A program made the position numbers and the translations under genes. The notes below the pieces were generated by a model. That model did no database searches and was not told the DNA's origin. It saw nothing but the letters and a program-made list of their open reading frames with translations. From Bradyrhizobium commune (GTDB taxonomy: Bacteria; Pseudomonadota; Alphaproteobacteria; Rhizobiales; Xanthobacteraceae): 64,000 bases of DNA. Positions within the stretch are counted from its first letter, which is position 1, and each line of letters begins with the position of its first letter. Below, piece after piece: positions 36,159 to 44,094 of this stretch. Location: NCBI RefSeq assembly GCF_015624505.1, contig NZ_CP061379.1, positions 1,488,001 through 1,552,000 on the forward strand, read 5' to 3'.

Positions 36159-37319
36159 ATGAGCGTCATCGGCAGCTATCAATATCCCACCATGGAATCG
36201 GTGATCTATGGCAAGCCGGCGGCGGAGGCGCTCCGCGAGGAAGCTGAGCGGCTCGGGGCCAAGCGCGTCTACCTGATCGCGAGCCGTACGCTCAACACGA
36301 CGACGGACGAGATCGAGAAGATCCGCGCAGCGCTGGGCGACCGTCACGCCGCGACGTTTGACGGCATCCCGCAGCACACCACCCGCGAGGTGGTGGTCAA
36401 GGTCGCGAAGCACGCCCACGACGCCAAGGCCGATCTGGTGGTTGCGATCGGCGGCGGCTCGGTGGTTGATGCCGCCAAGATCGTGCTGATGTGCATGGAG
36501 CAAGAAATCTTCGAACAGGACGGCCTCGACGGCTTCGAGACCACGCCTGATCGTCGCTTCGGGCAATTCCGCGCGCCGAAAGTCCGGATGATCGCGATTC
36601 CCAGCACGTTGTCGGGCGGCGAGTACAATTCCGGTGCACTGGTCACGGACACCCGACGCAAGCTCAAGCAGATATTCAACCATCCCATGATGATGCCGCG
36701 GAGCATCATCCTCGACCCGGCGATGACCAGATACACGCCTGAAAAGCTCTGGCTGGGGTCCGGCACGCGGGCCATGGATCACGGTATCGAGGCGATTTGC
36801 TCCAGCCGCCCGAATGTGCTGGTGGACGCCGTGTGTCAGCAGGGATTGCGCTATCTGTCCGATGGGCTGCGGCGCACGAAGGACAATCCGAACGACGAAG
36901 CGGCGCGGTTGAATTGCCAGCTCGGCTCCTGGATGTCGGCCTTCGGCTTGCAGGCGAGGGTCCCGATGGGCGCCAGCCACGCGATTGGCCATGTGCTCGG
37001 CGGCACTTGCGACGTGCCACATTATTTCTGCACGGCGGTGATGATGCCAAGCGTGCTTCGGTACAACCGCCCCGCCACGGAAGCGGCTCAGCGATTGGTC
37101 GCAGCCGCGCTCGGTGCGCCCGAACGGGATGCCAGCGATGCCTTTGCAACGTTCGTCGCAGACCTCGGCTTGCCGCGGAGGCTCGCGGATGTCGGCGTTG
37201 CCGAGGACCGCTTCGAGTTGATCGGCAAGAACGCCATGCTGTCGATCTTCACGCGGGCAAATCCGCAGCCGATCCGTGAGCCCGGCGACGTCGTCAAGAT
37301 ACTCAAACTGGCCGCCTGA
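36159..37319 (+). CDS. Iron-containing alcohol dehydrogenase / maleylacetate reductase-like
   Basis: Group III alcohol dehydrogenase of 386 residues. The NAD(P)-binding motif is AIGGGSVVDAAK. Metal-site histidines are in DHGIEA, SHAIGH and VPHYFC. The Asp usually found in the GxDAxxHAIEA iron motif is Arg here (GTRAMDHGIEA), as in some maleylacetate reductase-like homologues, so the metal may be bound differently or not needed. In aromatic pathways maleylacetate reductases feed 3-oxoadipate into the thiolase step, and a thiolase is encoded two genes upstream. Alcohol dehydrogenase activity is the alternative. Confidence 0.87.
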   Translation: MSVIGSYQYPTMESVIYGKPAAEALREEAERLGAKRVYLIASRTLNTTTDEIEKIRAALGDRHAATFDGIPQHTTREVVVKVAKHAHDAKADLVVAIGGGSVVDAAKIVLMCMEQEIFEQDGLDGFETTPDRRFGQFRAPKVRMIAIPSTLSGGEYNSGALVTDTRRKLKQIFNHPMMMPRSIILDPAMTRYTPEKLWLGSGTRAMDHGIEAICSSRPNVLVDAVCQQGLRYLSDGLRRTKDNPNDEAARLNCQLGSWMSAFGLQARVPMGASHAIGHVLGGTCDVPHYFCTAVMMPSVLRYNRPATEAAQRLVAAALGAPERDASDAFATFVADLGLPRRLADVGVAEDRFELIGKNAMLSIFTRANPQPIREPGDVVKILKLAA

Positions 37320-37392
37320 AGCGGCCTCATACATTCGTCACGGCCTGCCGCAGGGAAGGCCGTGGGCAAAAACAGCATTGGAGGAACGCGCG

Positions 37393-38592
37393 ATGTTCAG
37401 GGGCATCCGACTGGCCTGTGCACTCTTGATGGCGGCATCCGCGCCCTGTTGGGCGGGCGATACGCCGGGCGTCACAGCGACAACAATCAAGATCGGCGGC
37501 ATTTTCCCGCTCAGCGGACCCGCTTCCTCGATCGGCCAGGTCGGGCGCGGCGTGCAGGCTTACGTGCAGTCGATCAACGACCGCGGAGGCATCAACGGAC
37601 GCAAGATCGACTATGTCATGCTCGACGATGCGTATAGCCCGCCAAAGGCGTTCGAGCATGCGCGCAGGCTGGTGGAGAGCGACGAGATTGCCTTCATGTT
37701 CAGTCAGCTCGGCACCGCGGGCAACTCCGCCGTGGCGAAATATCTCGCCGCGAAGCGCGTGCCGACGATCGCGATCGTCACCGGTGCGAGCAAGTTCAGC
37801 AGCGTCAAGGACTATCCGCTGACGACGACGGGCCTCGTCAGCTATGACACCGAAGGCAAGATCTACGCAAAATATCTGATGCGTGCGTTGCCATCGGCGA
37901 AGTATGCAATCCTGTTCCAGAATGACGATCTCGGCCGCGACTACGTCAACGCCTTCAAGGCGGCGCTGGGAGCAGATTTCGACAAGCGCGTGGTCACGGC
38001 CAGCTACGAGGTCACGGAACCGACGGTCGACTCCCAGGTCGTCTCGCTCAAGAGTTCTGGCGCGCAAGCGCTGTTCGTCGCGGGAACGCCGAAATTTGCG
38101 GCGCAGGCCATCCGCCGCGCGGCCGAGACCGGTTGGAAAGCGACGGTGCTGATCAACTTCCCTTCATCCTCGGTTGCAGGCACGCTCAAGCCCGCGGGCC
38201 TGGAGAATTCCATTGGTGTGATCGTCGGGACCCCGAACAAGGATCCGAATGACCAGAAATGGGCGGACGACGAGGGCATCAAGACCTATCGCGCGTTCTT
38301 CGATCAATATCTGGCGGGCTCCGACATCACCAATACGAGCTATTTGACCGGCTACCAGCAGGGTATGTTGCTGGAGCAGATTCTCAAGCAATGCGGCGAT
38401 GACGTCTCGCGCGAGAACGTCATCAAGCAGGCGAAGTCGCTCAAGAACGTCACGCTGTCGACAGCGCTGCCAGGCATCCGGATCAACACCAGCGAAGCCA
38501 ACAACATGATCTGGACGCAACTCCAGCTTCAGCGCTGGACAGGGAGCCGCTGGGAGCCGTTCGGTGACATTCTCGACGCAAGCTCTGAATAG
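37393..38592 (+). CDS. Branched-chain amino acid-type ABC transporter substrate-binding protein
   Basis: Periplasmic protein of 399 residues (type-1 fold, LivJ-like). The Sec signal MFRGIRLACALLMAASAPCWAGD is cleaved around residue 20. The mature start TIKIGGIFPLSGPASSIGQVGRGVQAYVQSIND and GRKIDYVMLDDAYSPPKA are typical of Liv-type receptors for acids and aromatics. GGAGG lies eight bases before the ATG at 37393; the frame is open further upstream inside the previous gene. No permease or ATPase is present in this operon, so it must borrow another importer. The Liv system at 54076 is one candidate. Confidence 0.92.
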   Translation: MFRGIRLACALLMAASAPCWAGDTPGVTATTIKIGGIFPLSGPASSIGQVGRGVQAYVQSINDRGGINGRKIDYVMLDDAYSPPKAFEHARRLVESDEIAFMFSQLGTAGNSAVAKYLAAKRVPTIAIVTGASKFSSVKDYPLTTTGLVSYDTEGKIYAKYLMRALPSAKYAILFQNDDLGRDYVNAFKAALGADFDKRVVTASYEVTEPTVDSQVVSLKSSGAQALFVAGTPKFAAQAIRRAAETGWKATVLINFPSSSVAGTLKPAGLENSIGVIVGTPNKDPNDQKWADDEGIKTYRAFFDQYLAGSDITNTSYLTGYQQGMLLEQILKQCGDDVSRENVIKQAKSLKNVTLSTALPGIRINTSEANNMIWTQLQLQRWTGSRWEPFGDILDASSE

Positions 38593-38622
38593 TGCCTTTG
38601 GGTCTGATAGCAGGAATCCACC

Positions 38623-39429
38623 ATGGCTGACTTGCGGATATTCTCTTATTTGCCGAACCCGCGGGTCTGGAAAGCCACCATCGCAGCGCGCTTCTGCGGT
38701 GTGGACGTCGAGATCAGGGGAGCCCCGGCCAAGGACCTTCGGGACTGGCTGTGGGACTACAATGCCCGCCCGCTGGCGGAGCACGAACGCACGTCGCTGT
38801 CCGCGCTGGCGCGAACCGGGCGGGTCGGGCTGACCGGGTCGCAACTCTTCAAGACCGACGCGTTCATGGAGGCGCAGCCCTTTGGTAATGTGCCTGCCGC
38901 TTTCGGGCCAGACGGCGAGGTCGGGGTTTTCGAATCGAACAGCATCATGCGGGCGGTGGCACGGCTCGGCGAGACGAGGTTCGCGCTGTATGGGCGTGAC
39001 GCCTATGAGGCGTCCAGGATCGACAGCTTTCTCGATGTCAGCCTGGTCTTTGCCAGGGATTCGCAGATTTACCTGCTCGCGCTGTCGGGCGGCACGGTCG
39101 ATGCTGCCGTTCACGCGCGAGCCAGGGAGGCGTTTGGGATCTATGCTTCGGGGATCGAGCAGGCGTTGTCCTCGGGGCGGGATGCGCTGGTGGGCACGGC
39201 AATATCGCTCGCCGATATCTGCTTTGCCGCAGAGCTTGCGCTGTTCATGAATGAGCATGCGCGGGCCGACCAGTTGTCCAAGGTGGGGCTGGACAGGATC
39301 CTGCATCCGGCGGTGCAGGATGAATATCCGCGGACTTTTGCCCATTTCGCCCGCCTCGTCGAGCACGAGCATTTCCGATCCGATCTCAAGCCGTATGTCG
39401 AGAAGCTGTTGTCGAAGGCTGGCGCCTGA
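38623..39429 (+). CDS. Glutathione S-transferase family protein
   Basis: A 268-residue protein. The thioredoxin-like N-domain starts MADLRIFSYLPNPRVWKATIAARFCGV, with the cis-Pro/glutathione region in FGNVPAAFGPDGEVGVFESNSIMRAVAR. The helical C-domain includes LVGTAISLADICFAAEL, the usual GST N-capping motif region. The arrangement resembles EF1B-gamma-like GSTs. It is longer than most bacterial GSTs (about 210), mainly through an insert after residue 35. In the operon it may add glutathione to, or remove it from, an electrophilic intermediate, in line with the HCCA isomerase-like first gene (inference). Confidence 0.82.
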   Translation: MADLRIFSYLPNPRVWKATIAARFCGVDVEIRGAPAKDLRDWLWDYNARPLAEHERTSLSALARTGRVGLTGSQLFKTDAFMEAQPFGNVPAAFGPDGEVGVFESNSIMRAVARLGETRFALYGRDAYEASRIDSFLDVSLVFARDSQIYLLALSGGTVDAAVHARAREAFGIYASGIEQALSSGRDALVGTAISLADICFAAELALFMNEHARADQLSKVGLDRILHPAVQDEYPRTFAHFARLVEHEHFRSDLKPYVEKLLSKAGA

Positions 39430-39460
39430 AGCTGTTGGCTGAACATGGAGGGTTGATCGC

Positions 39461-40162
39461 ATGACCGCGCCTGTCTGTCTGATATCTGGCGTTGGGCCCG
39501 GCACGGGGTCCGCTCTCGCCAGACGATTTGCTGCGGGTGGCTATCGCGTCGCTCTGCTCGCCAGGAACGAGGAGCGTCTTGCCGCCCTGGAGAAGGAGTT
39601 GCCGGGCGCGAAGGGATATCGCTGCGATGTCTCCGATCCCGAGCAGGTCGACGCGGTGGGCGCCGCCGTGGAGCGCGATCTCGGCAATCCCGCCGTGGTG
39701 ATCCACAACGCGGTTGGTGGCGCATTCGGCACATTCCGCGAGATCGACCCATCCATTCTGAATCGCAATTTCCAGGTCAACACGATGGGGCTGCTGTATC
39801 TGGCCAGGCGGTTCGCCCCCGCGATGGTGGAGGCCGGCAAGGGCGCCATCGTCGCCACCGGGAACACGTCGGCACTTCGAGGCAAAGCCGGCTTTGCGGG
39901 CTTTGCGCCAACCAAGGCGGCGCAGCGAATTCTGGCCGAGGCGATGGCGCGCGATCTTGGGCCACAGGGCGTTCACGTCGCCTATGTCGTCATCGATGCT
40001 GTGATCGATCTGGAGTGGACGCGGAAACGCTGGCCGGACCGGCCGGACGATTTCTTCATCAAGCCGCGCGCCATCGCGGACGAGATTTGGCACGTCGTGC
40101 ACCAGGATCGCACCGCATGGTCGTTCAATGTTGAATTGCGGCCTTTCGGAGAGAGCTGGTAG
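39461..40162 (+). CDS. SDR-family protein with degenerate catalytic residues (paralogue 2)
   Basis: A 233-residue short-chain dehydrogenase with nucleotide motif GVGPGTGSAL (10-19). At the positions of the catalytic Ser and Tyr stand Asn135 (ATGNTS) and Phe148 (AGFAPTK); Lys152 is retained. The C-terminus ELRPFGESW closely matches the first SDR of the operon (30803). It is the last gene of the co-directional set. Two such paralogues in one operon suggest either a heterodimer or two related steps. Confidence 0.85.
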   Translation: MTAPVCLISGVGPGTGSALARRFAAGGYRVALLARNEERLAALEKELPGAKGYRCDVSDPEQVDAVGAAVERDLGNPAVVIHNAVGGAFGTFREIDPSILNRNFQVNTMGLLYLARRFAPAMVEAGKGAIVATGNTSALRGKAGFAGFAPTKAAQRILAEAMARDLGPQGVHVAYVVIDAVIDLEWTRKRWPDRPDDFFIKPRAIADEIWHVVHQDRTAWSFNVELRPFGESW

Positions 40163-40168
40163 GCGGCC

Positions 40169-40492
40169 TCAGCCTGGCCTGCCCCGCACATCGTCTTCGT
40201 CGCTCTCCGGCTCCTTGATCAGCACCGCCGGTTCGTCATAGCCGCCGCGGCTGCTGTAGAACACCAGCGCCATCAAGCCGGCACCGACGACCAGCGAAAA
40301 CACGACGCCGAACACCAGGGCGACGTAGCCGGACTCCGGCACCGGGATATCCGTACTGGTCCAGCCGAGATAGGCGAGCACGCAGGTCGCGACGAGCAGC
40401 GCGATCAGCACGGCAATGACCGCCCATCGGGCGAGCCTGCCGTCGCGCGGGCTGGATGTCGCGATCGTCGATGGCGTGTTGGTGCTGGTCAT
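40169..40492 (-). CDS. Small membrane protein of unknown function
   Basis: A 107-residue protein with two predicted transmembrane helices (WAVIAVLIALLVATCVLAYLGW and YVALVFGVVFSLVVGAGLMALVFY) and an acidic C-terminal tail (EPESDEDDVRGRPG). The N-terminal 25 residues are Ser/Thr-rich. The ATG at 40492 has AGGAGAGG just upstream, so this start is preferred over a longer one. I do not recognise the family. It converges with the SDR gene (6 bp between stops) and follows the DUF302 gene in the same orientation. Confidence 0.65.
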   Translation of the reverse strand: MTSTNTPSTIATSSPRDGRLARWAVIAVLIALLVATCVLAYLGWTSTDIPVPESGYVALVFGVVFSLVVGAGLMALVFYSSRGGYDEPAVLIKEPESDEDDVRGRPG

Positions 40493-40533
40493 GGACCTCT
40501 CCTCAGGCACGAGTGTCAAACCGCCAACTCGAT

Positions 40534-41004
40534 CTATGGCGCAGTCGCCTTGGTCGCAATCGCATGTAAGGCAGTCGTGATGGCGCCGACGGCGGCCTTG
40601 GCCGGCTCACCGACGCCGTGACGTGCCGCGAGATAGGCTGGATCGTTGTAGGACAGCCAGGTCGCACCTTGCTCGTCCTGCCAGACCAGCGCCTTCAGCG
40701 GCAGGTCGATGCCAACGGTCTGCGTCTGCTGCATCAACGGCGTGCCGCCCCTGGCGTTGCCGAAAATCAGGAGATCGGTCGGCCGTAGCGGCAGGCCGAC
40801 GGCGGCAGCGCCCGCGGCATGATCGACATGGGCAAACACCGTGAGTCCCTTGGCCTTCACCTCGGCTTCGAGCCGCTTCATCGTCTCTTCCGGTCCAAAA
40901 CTGCTCTTGATGCTGATGAGTCCGTCTGCGGCCATGACTTGCGCCTCCCATAAGCACGTCGCTGCAACAACAGCGAGGATCCTGATCAGTGCCGATAGCC
41001 TCAT
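40534..41004 (-). CDS. DUF302-domain secreted protein
   Basis: A 156-residue protein with a Sec signal peptide (MRLSALIRILAVVAATCLWEAQVMAAD, cleaved after about residue 25) followed by a DUF302-like domain: SIKSSFGPEETMKRLEAEVKAKGLTVFAHVDHAAGA, LLIFGNARGGTPLMQQTQTVGIDLPLKALVWQD, and WLSYNDPAYLAARH. DUF302 proteins are small periplasmic proteins of unknown biochemical role, sometimes tied to stress or metal response. AGGAG is nine bases before the ATG at 41004; another ATG two codons earlier is closer to it. Confidence 0.82.
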   Translation of the reverse strand: MRLSALIRILAVVAATCLWEAQVMAADGLISIKSSFGPEETMKRLEAEVKAKGLTVFAHVDHAAGAAAVGLPLRPTDLLIFGNARGGTPLMQQTQTVGIDLPLKALVWQDEQGATWLSYNDPAYLAARHGVGEPAKAAVGAITTALHAIATKATAP

Positions 41005-41079
41005 GATCATCCGCTCCTACCTTCGGTCATGATACTGATCCAAGGCCGCGCTGATTGCATGTTAGGTCTTGTTAGAAGC

Positions 41080-41880
41080 CGTGAGGGCTAGCGGACATTT
41101 CGGCCGCACGCCTTGTTCCGCATTTGCGGCAACGCGGCCGACTTGATCAGAGGGAACGGTGAGACGCCGTCAGTCGGCTTCTTCGCAACCCTGTTTCGGG
41201 ACCCCGTCAACCCCTCCTTGCAAAAATATTCGACTTTACAGAAATTCGGAAATGGCGTATGTGTCGCGGTATCCCGGCTCATCCTTGAGGGGCGATCTCG
41301 TGTCGTCTTGATTGCGAGCCGGGCTTGCGGTGGACGCGGGCAGCGTTGGGCGCGAGAGGTGCGGGCAGGGCGGGTAGTCCCTGCGAGCCCGAAACCGCGT
41401 GCCGACGAGCGGCGCTGTCAGGTTCGTCTCGCCTGCAAGTTTCCGGCTCTGTCGACAGGGCTGGAAAAACTGCGGCGGAATGGCGGGCCGTGCGTACGGC
41501 AAAACCGTGTGGTCCTGGCCGTCGTTGCTACGGTCAAGTGCTTTGCGGATGCGGCAGTCGCGTCAACCGGCGCGGTGTCGGTGACTTCTGCAGGCGCGAG
41601 GGAGGCCAGAAGGAAAGTTCGGCTCCCGGGAGAGCACGGCATAAGCCGTCCGACCATCGCGCAGGGAAGGCCGAGTGATTGGCGCCACCTGTATGCTGCT
41701 GTGCGGTCTTTTTGCGCTACACATTCGCGCAGCAGACCGCGGGTGCGAGGTCAGCACCCGGTCTTCCCTGCGCCCTCTTGGCTAAGAGGGTGGAGAGATG
41801 AAGCAAAGCTCGGGCGAAACCAGCCGCGAGAATGCCAATGCTTGTCTGCAAGTTGAGATGCGAACTTGAGAACGACGATG
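41080..41880. repeat. Degenerate dispersed repeat-derived sequence (non-coding)
   Basis: About 800 bp without a convincing gene. From memory, several phrases, such as GGCGTATGTGTCGCGGTATC near 41250, the TCCTTGAGGGGCGATCTCG stretch near 41283, and the GGCATAAGCCGTCC segment near 41640, resemble a dispersed sequence seen many times in Bradyrhizobium genomes and often annotated as spurious ORFs. The open plus-strand frame across it gives an Arg/Ala-rich, low-complexity peptide with no family features. No transposase, terminal repeats or target duplication was seen. The repeat assignment rests on recall. Confidence 0.5.
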
Positions 41881-41893
41881 CCGCCCCCTGCTC

Positions 41894-42010
41894 CGTCATT
41901 GCGAGCGCAGCGACTTGTCCGCCGAAGCCTTAGCGAAGGCGGAAGCAATCCAGCGTCTTTCCGCGGAGGGATTCTGGATTGCTTCGTCGCAAGGGCTCCT
42001 CGCAATGACG
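41894..42010. repeat. Nested palindromic intergenic repeat (CGTCATTGCGAG element)
   Basis: A 117-bp element with perfect 12-bp terminal inverted repeats, CGTCATTGCGAG (41894-41905) and CTCGCAATGACG (41999-42010). Inside is a second inverted pair, GAAGCAATCCAG (41942-41953) and CTGGATTGCTTC (41974-41985), and a third hairpin in the left half (TCCGCC...GGCGGA around 41918-41943). It could fold into a branched cruciform or RNA structure. It lies 20 bp past the end of the leftward binding-protein gene at 42031. This design fits the short palindromic repeat families (REP/MITE-like) spread through Bradyrhizobium. Confidence 0.8.
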
Positions 42011-42030
42011 AGGTGAGCAAGTGTCCCCTC

Positions 42031-43818
42031 TCAACTCCGATACCAGGCCCCGAGATTCCACGTCGTCACGTCCCAGCCCGAGATATCCGCCATAAGGCCA
42101 TTGACGACGCCGCCGACGATGTTGCGCGAGAGCAGCGGCAGGAAAATGTTGGCCTCGCAGAAGGTTTCGTCGACCTTGATCAGCAACGCAGCGCGCTTGA
42201 CCGGATCGAGCTCCTTCTGTGCGTCCTTGTAGGCCTTGTCAGCCTCGGGATCGGACCAGCGCGAGACGTTGCGGCCGAGCCATTTGTTGTCCTTGTTGGC
42301 GATCTCCCAGGAGACGCACTGGTTCAGGAAGCGTTCCGGATCTGGCTGCGGCTGCGTCGCATTGTACATCTCCATGTCGCAATAGAATTTCGTGTAGGTG
42401 TCGGGGTTGCCGGCATCCGACGAGAAGAACACCGATGCGACGACCGATTTGAGCTCGATCTCGATGCCGGCCTTCTGGCAGGCCTGCTTGATGATCGCTT
42501 GCGTCTTCTGCCGCGGCGCGTTGGTCGAGGTCTGGAACACGTATTTGAGCTTGTTGCCGTCCTTCTCGCGGATGCCGTCCGCGCCCATCTTCCAGCCGGC
42601 TTCCTCGAGGATCTGGTTCGCCTTGTCGACGTTGAACGCGTATTTGAGCTTGCTCGACTTGAACTGCGAGGGCTGGTTGACGAAGCTCGCGGTCGCGATG
42701 CCGCCGCGGCCGTAGATGAATTTCTGGATCGCCTCGCGGTCGATCAGGAGATTGAGCGCCCGGCGCACGGCCGGATCGGACAGCGTCGGGTGTTTGGTCT
42801 TGGCATTGGACCGCTCGCCGTCGACCTCGGTCCATGGGTCGGTCGTGTTGAGGATGATGAACTCGATGCCGCCCGCGGGCGTGAATTCCACTCTGCCCTT
42901 GCCACCGGTCTCCATGCGCTTGAGGACCTCGTCCTCGACCAGCAGATTCCAGGCATAGTCGTATTCGCCGGTTTGCAGTACGGCGCGCGCCGCGGAGACC
43001 GCGTCACCGCCACCCTTGAGTTCGATCGTGTCGAAATGCGGCTGGTTCTTGACGTGATAGTCGGGATTGCGTTCGGCCTTGAGCAGGTCGCCCGGCTTGA
43101 ACTCGACGAATTTGTAGGGACCGGTGCCGACCGGCTTCAGATTGCCCGGCGCATCGCGCGACTTGGCGCCGGCATAGTCGCCGAAATGATGCTTTGGCAG
43201 GATCTGGCCGACCGGGCCGACGAAGGGGTCGGCCCAGAACGGCGTCGGGTTCTTGAAGATCACCTTCACAGCATGATCGTCGATCTTTTCGACAATGATG
43301 TCCTTGTAGGATCCCGTTGTATACGCCGCGGTCGCGAGATCGGCGGCATAGCTCCAGGTGAAGACGACGTCGTCGGCGGTGAAGGGCTTGCCGTCATGCC
43401 ACGTCACGCCCTGCTTCAGCTTCCAGATCACGCTCATGCCGTCTGCCGAAAGCCCGCCATTCGCCTTGGTCGGGACCTCGGCGGCGAGGCAGGCGATCAG
43501 GTTGCCCTCCTTGTCCCAGCCGGCCAGCGGCTCGAAGAAGATGCGCGATGCGACCTGGTCCTTGGTGCCGAGCGCGAAATGCGGATTGAGCAGGGTGGGG
43601 GCCTGCCAGATCAGGATCTTGAGCGGGCCGCCGCCGCCGGCCTTGGCCGGCTTGTAGGCGAGCGTGGCGTCCGCCATCGCCACGTCGTTCCAGGCCAGGA
43701 TCTGGCCTGCGACCGGCGCCGTGATCCCCACCGCAGCCATGGTCCGGATGAACGAGCGTCGCGACAGCGTGCCGTGCTTCACTTCCGCGATCAGGCTGCG
43801 GATTTGGTTCTCGTCCAT
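42031..43818 (-). CDS. Peptide/dipeptide-type ABC transporter substrate-binding protein (Tat-exported)
   Basis: Family 5 solute-binding protein of 595 residues. The N-terminus has a cytosolic stretch followed by a twin-arginine motif (LSRRSFIRTM) and a hydrophobic core ending about residue 48, so export is by Tat. Family features: LLNPHFALGTKDQVASRIFFEPLAGWDKEG, WKLKQGVTWHDGKPFTADDVVFTW, and VRRALNLLIDREAIQKFIYG. No cognate permease or ATPase genes flank it. It is divergent from the molybdoenzyme gene at 44095, with about 275 bp of promoter region between them. Confidence 0.93.
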   Translation of the reverse strand: MDENQIRSLIAEVKHGTLSRRSFIRTMAAVGITAPVAGQILAWNDVAMADATLAYKPAKAGGGGPLKILIWQAPTLLNPHFALGTKDQVASRIFFEPLAGWDKEGNLIACLAAEVPTKANGGLSADGMSVIWKLKQGVTWHDGKPFTADDVVFTWSYAADLATAAYTTGSYKDIIVEKIDDHAVKVIFKNPTPFWADPFVGPVGQILPKHHFGDYAGAKSRDAPGNLKPVGTGPYKFVEFKPGDLLKAERNPDYHVKNQPHFDTIELKGGGDAVSAARAVLQTGEYDYAWNLLVEDEVLKRMETGGKGRVEFTPAGGIEFIILNTTDPWTEVDGERSNAKTKHPTLSDPAVRRALNLLIDREAIQKFIYGRGGIATASFVNQPSQFKSSKLKYAFNVDKANQILEEAGWKMGADGIREKDGNKLKYVFQTSTNAPRQKTQAIIKQACQKAGIEIELKSVVASVFFSSDAGNPDTYTKFYCDMEMYNATQPQPDPERFLNQCVSWEIANKDNKWLGRNVSRWSDPEADKAYKDAQKELDPVKRAALLIKVDETFCEANIFLPLLSRNIVGGVVNGLMADISGWDVTTWNLGAWYRS

Positions 43819-44094
43819 CGGATGACCCCCATTTTCCCATCAGAAAAGTCGTCACCGGCCATGCAATTTACATGCACTTTAGCTCAGGATTTCGGGACCT
43901 GGTGGAGTCAGAGCAGCAGGGAAGCCCTGCGGCGAAATGGCAGCGATGTTGAAGGCTCCGACCCTTGCGGTGTCGCTATGCTCCGCGGTGCGAACATCGG
44001 TAAGCAATTGCCCTCCATGCGGCTGCCTCATTATAGTGCCCCGATGATTGCGACCGAGGCGGCCTGCACGGCGCTCCGCGACGAGGACCACGCG

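Noticed and set aside
34956..37334. A 792-codon minus-strand frame across the nitronate monooxygenase and Fe-ADH genes.
   Set aside because: Antisense shadow of two genes with strong family motifs; high GC third positions keep the opposite frame open. The translation has no domain character.
41113..41856. Open frame of 247 codons in the repeat-like region.
   Set aside because: No family features, basic low-complexity composition, and the DNA looks like a dispersed repeat.
41901..42010. Possible CRISPR array or attachment site at the repeated hairpins.
   Set aside because: Inverted rather than direct repeats, no regular spacers, and no tRNA, integrase or cas gene nearby.
41866..44094. An open plus-strand frame running more than 2 kb upstream of the molybdoenzyme start, giving a protein of about 1500 residues.
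   Set aside because: It is antisense to the clearly real binding-protein gene at 42031-43818, its translation is Arg/Asp/Leu-rich low-complexity sequence, and the family similarity starts only near 44095, where a good ribosome site is found.
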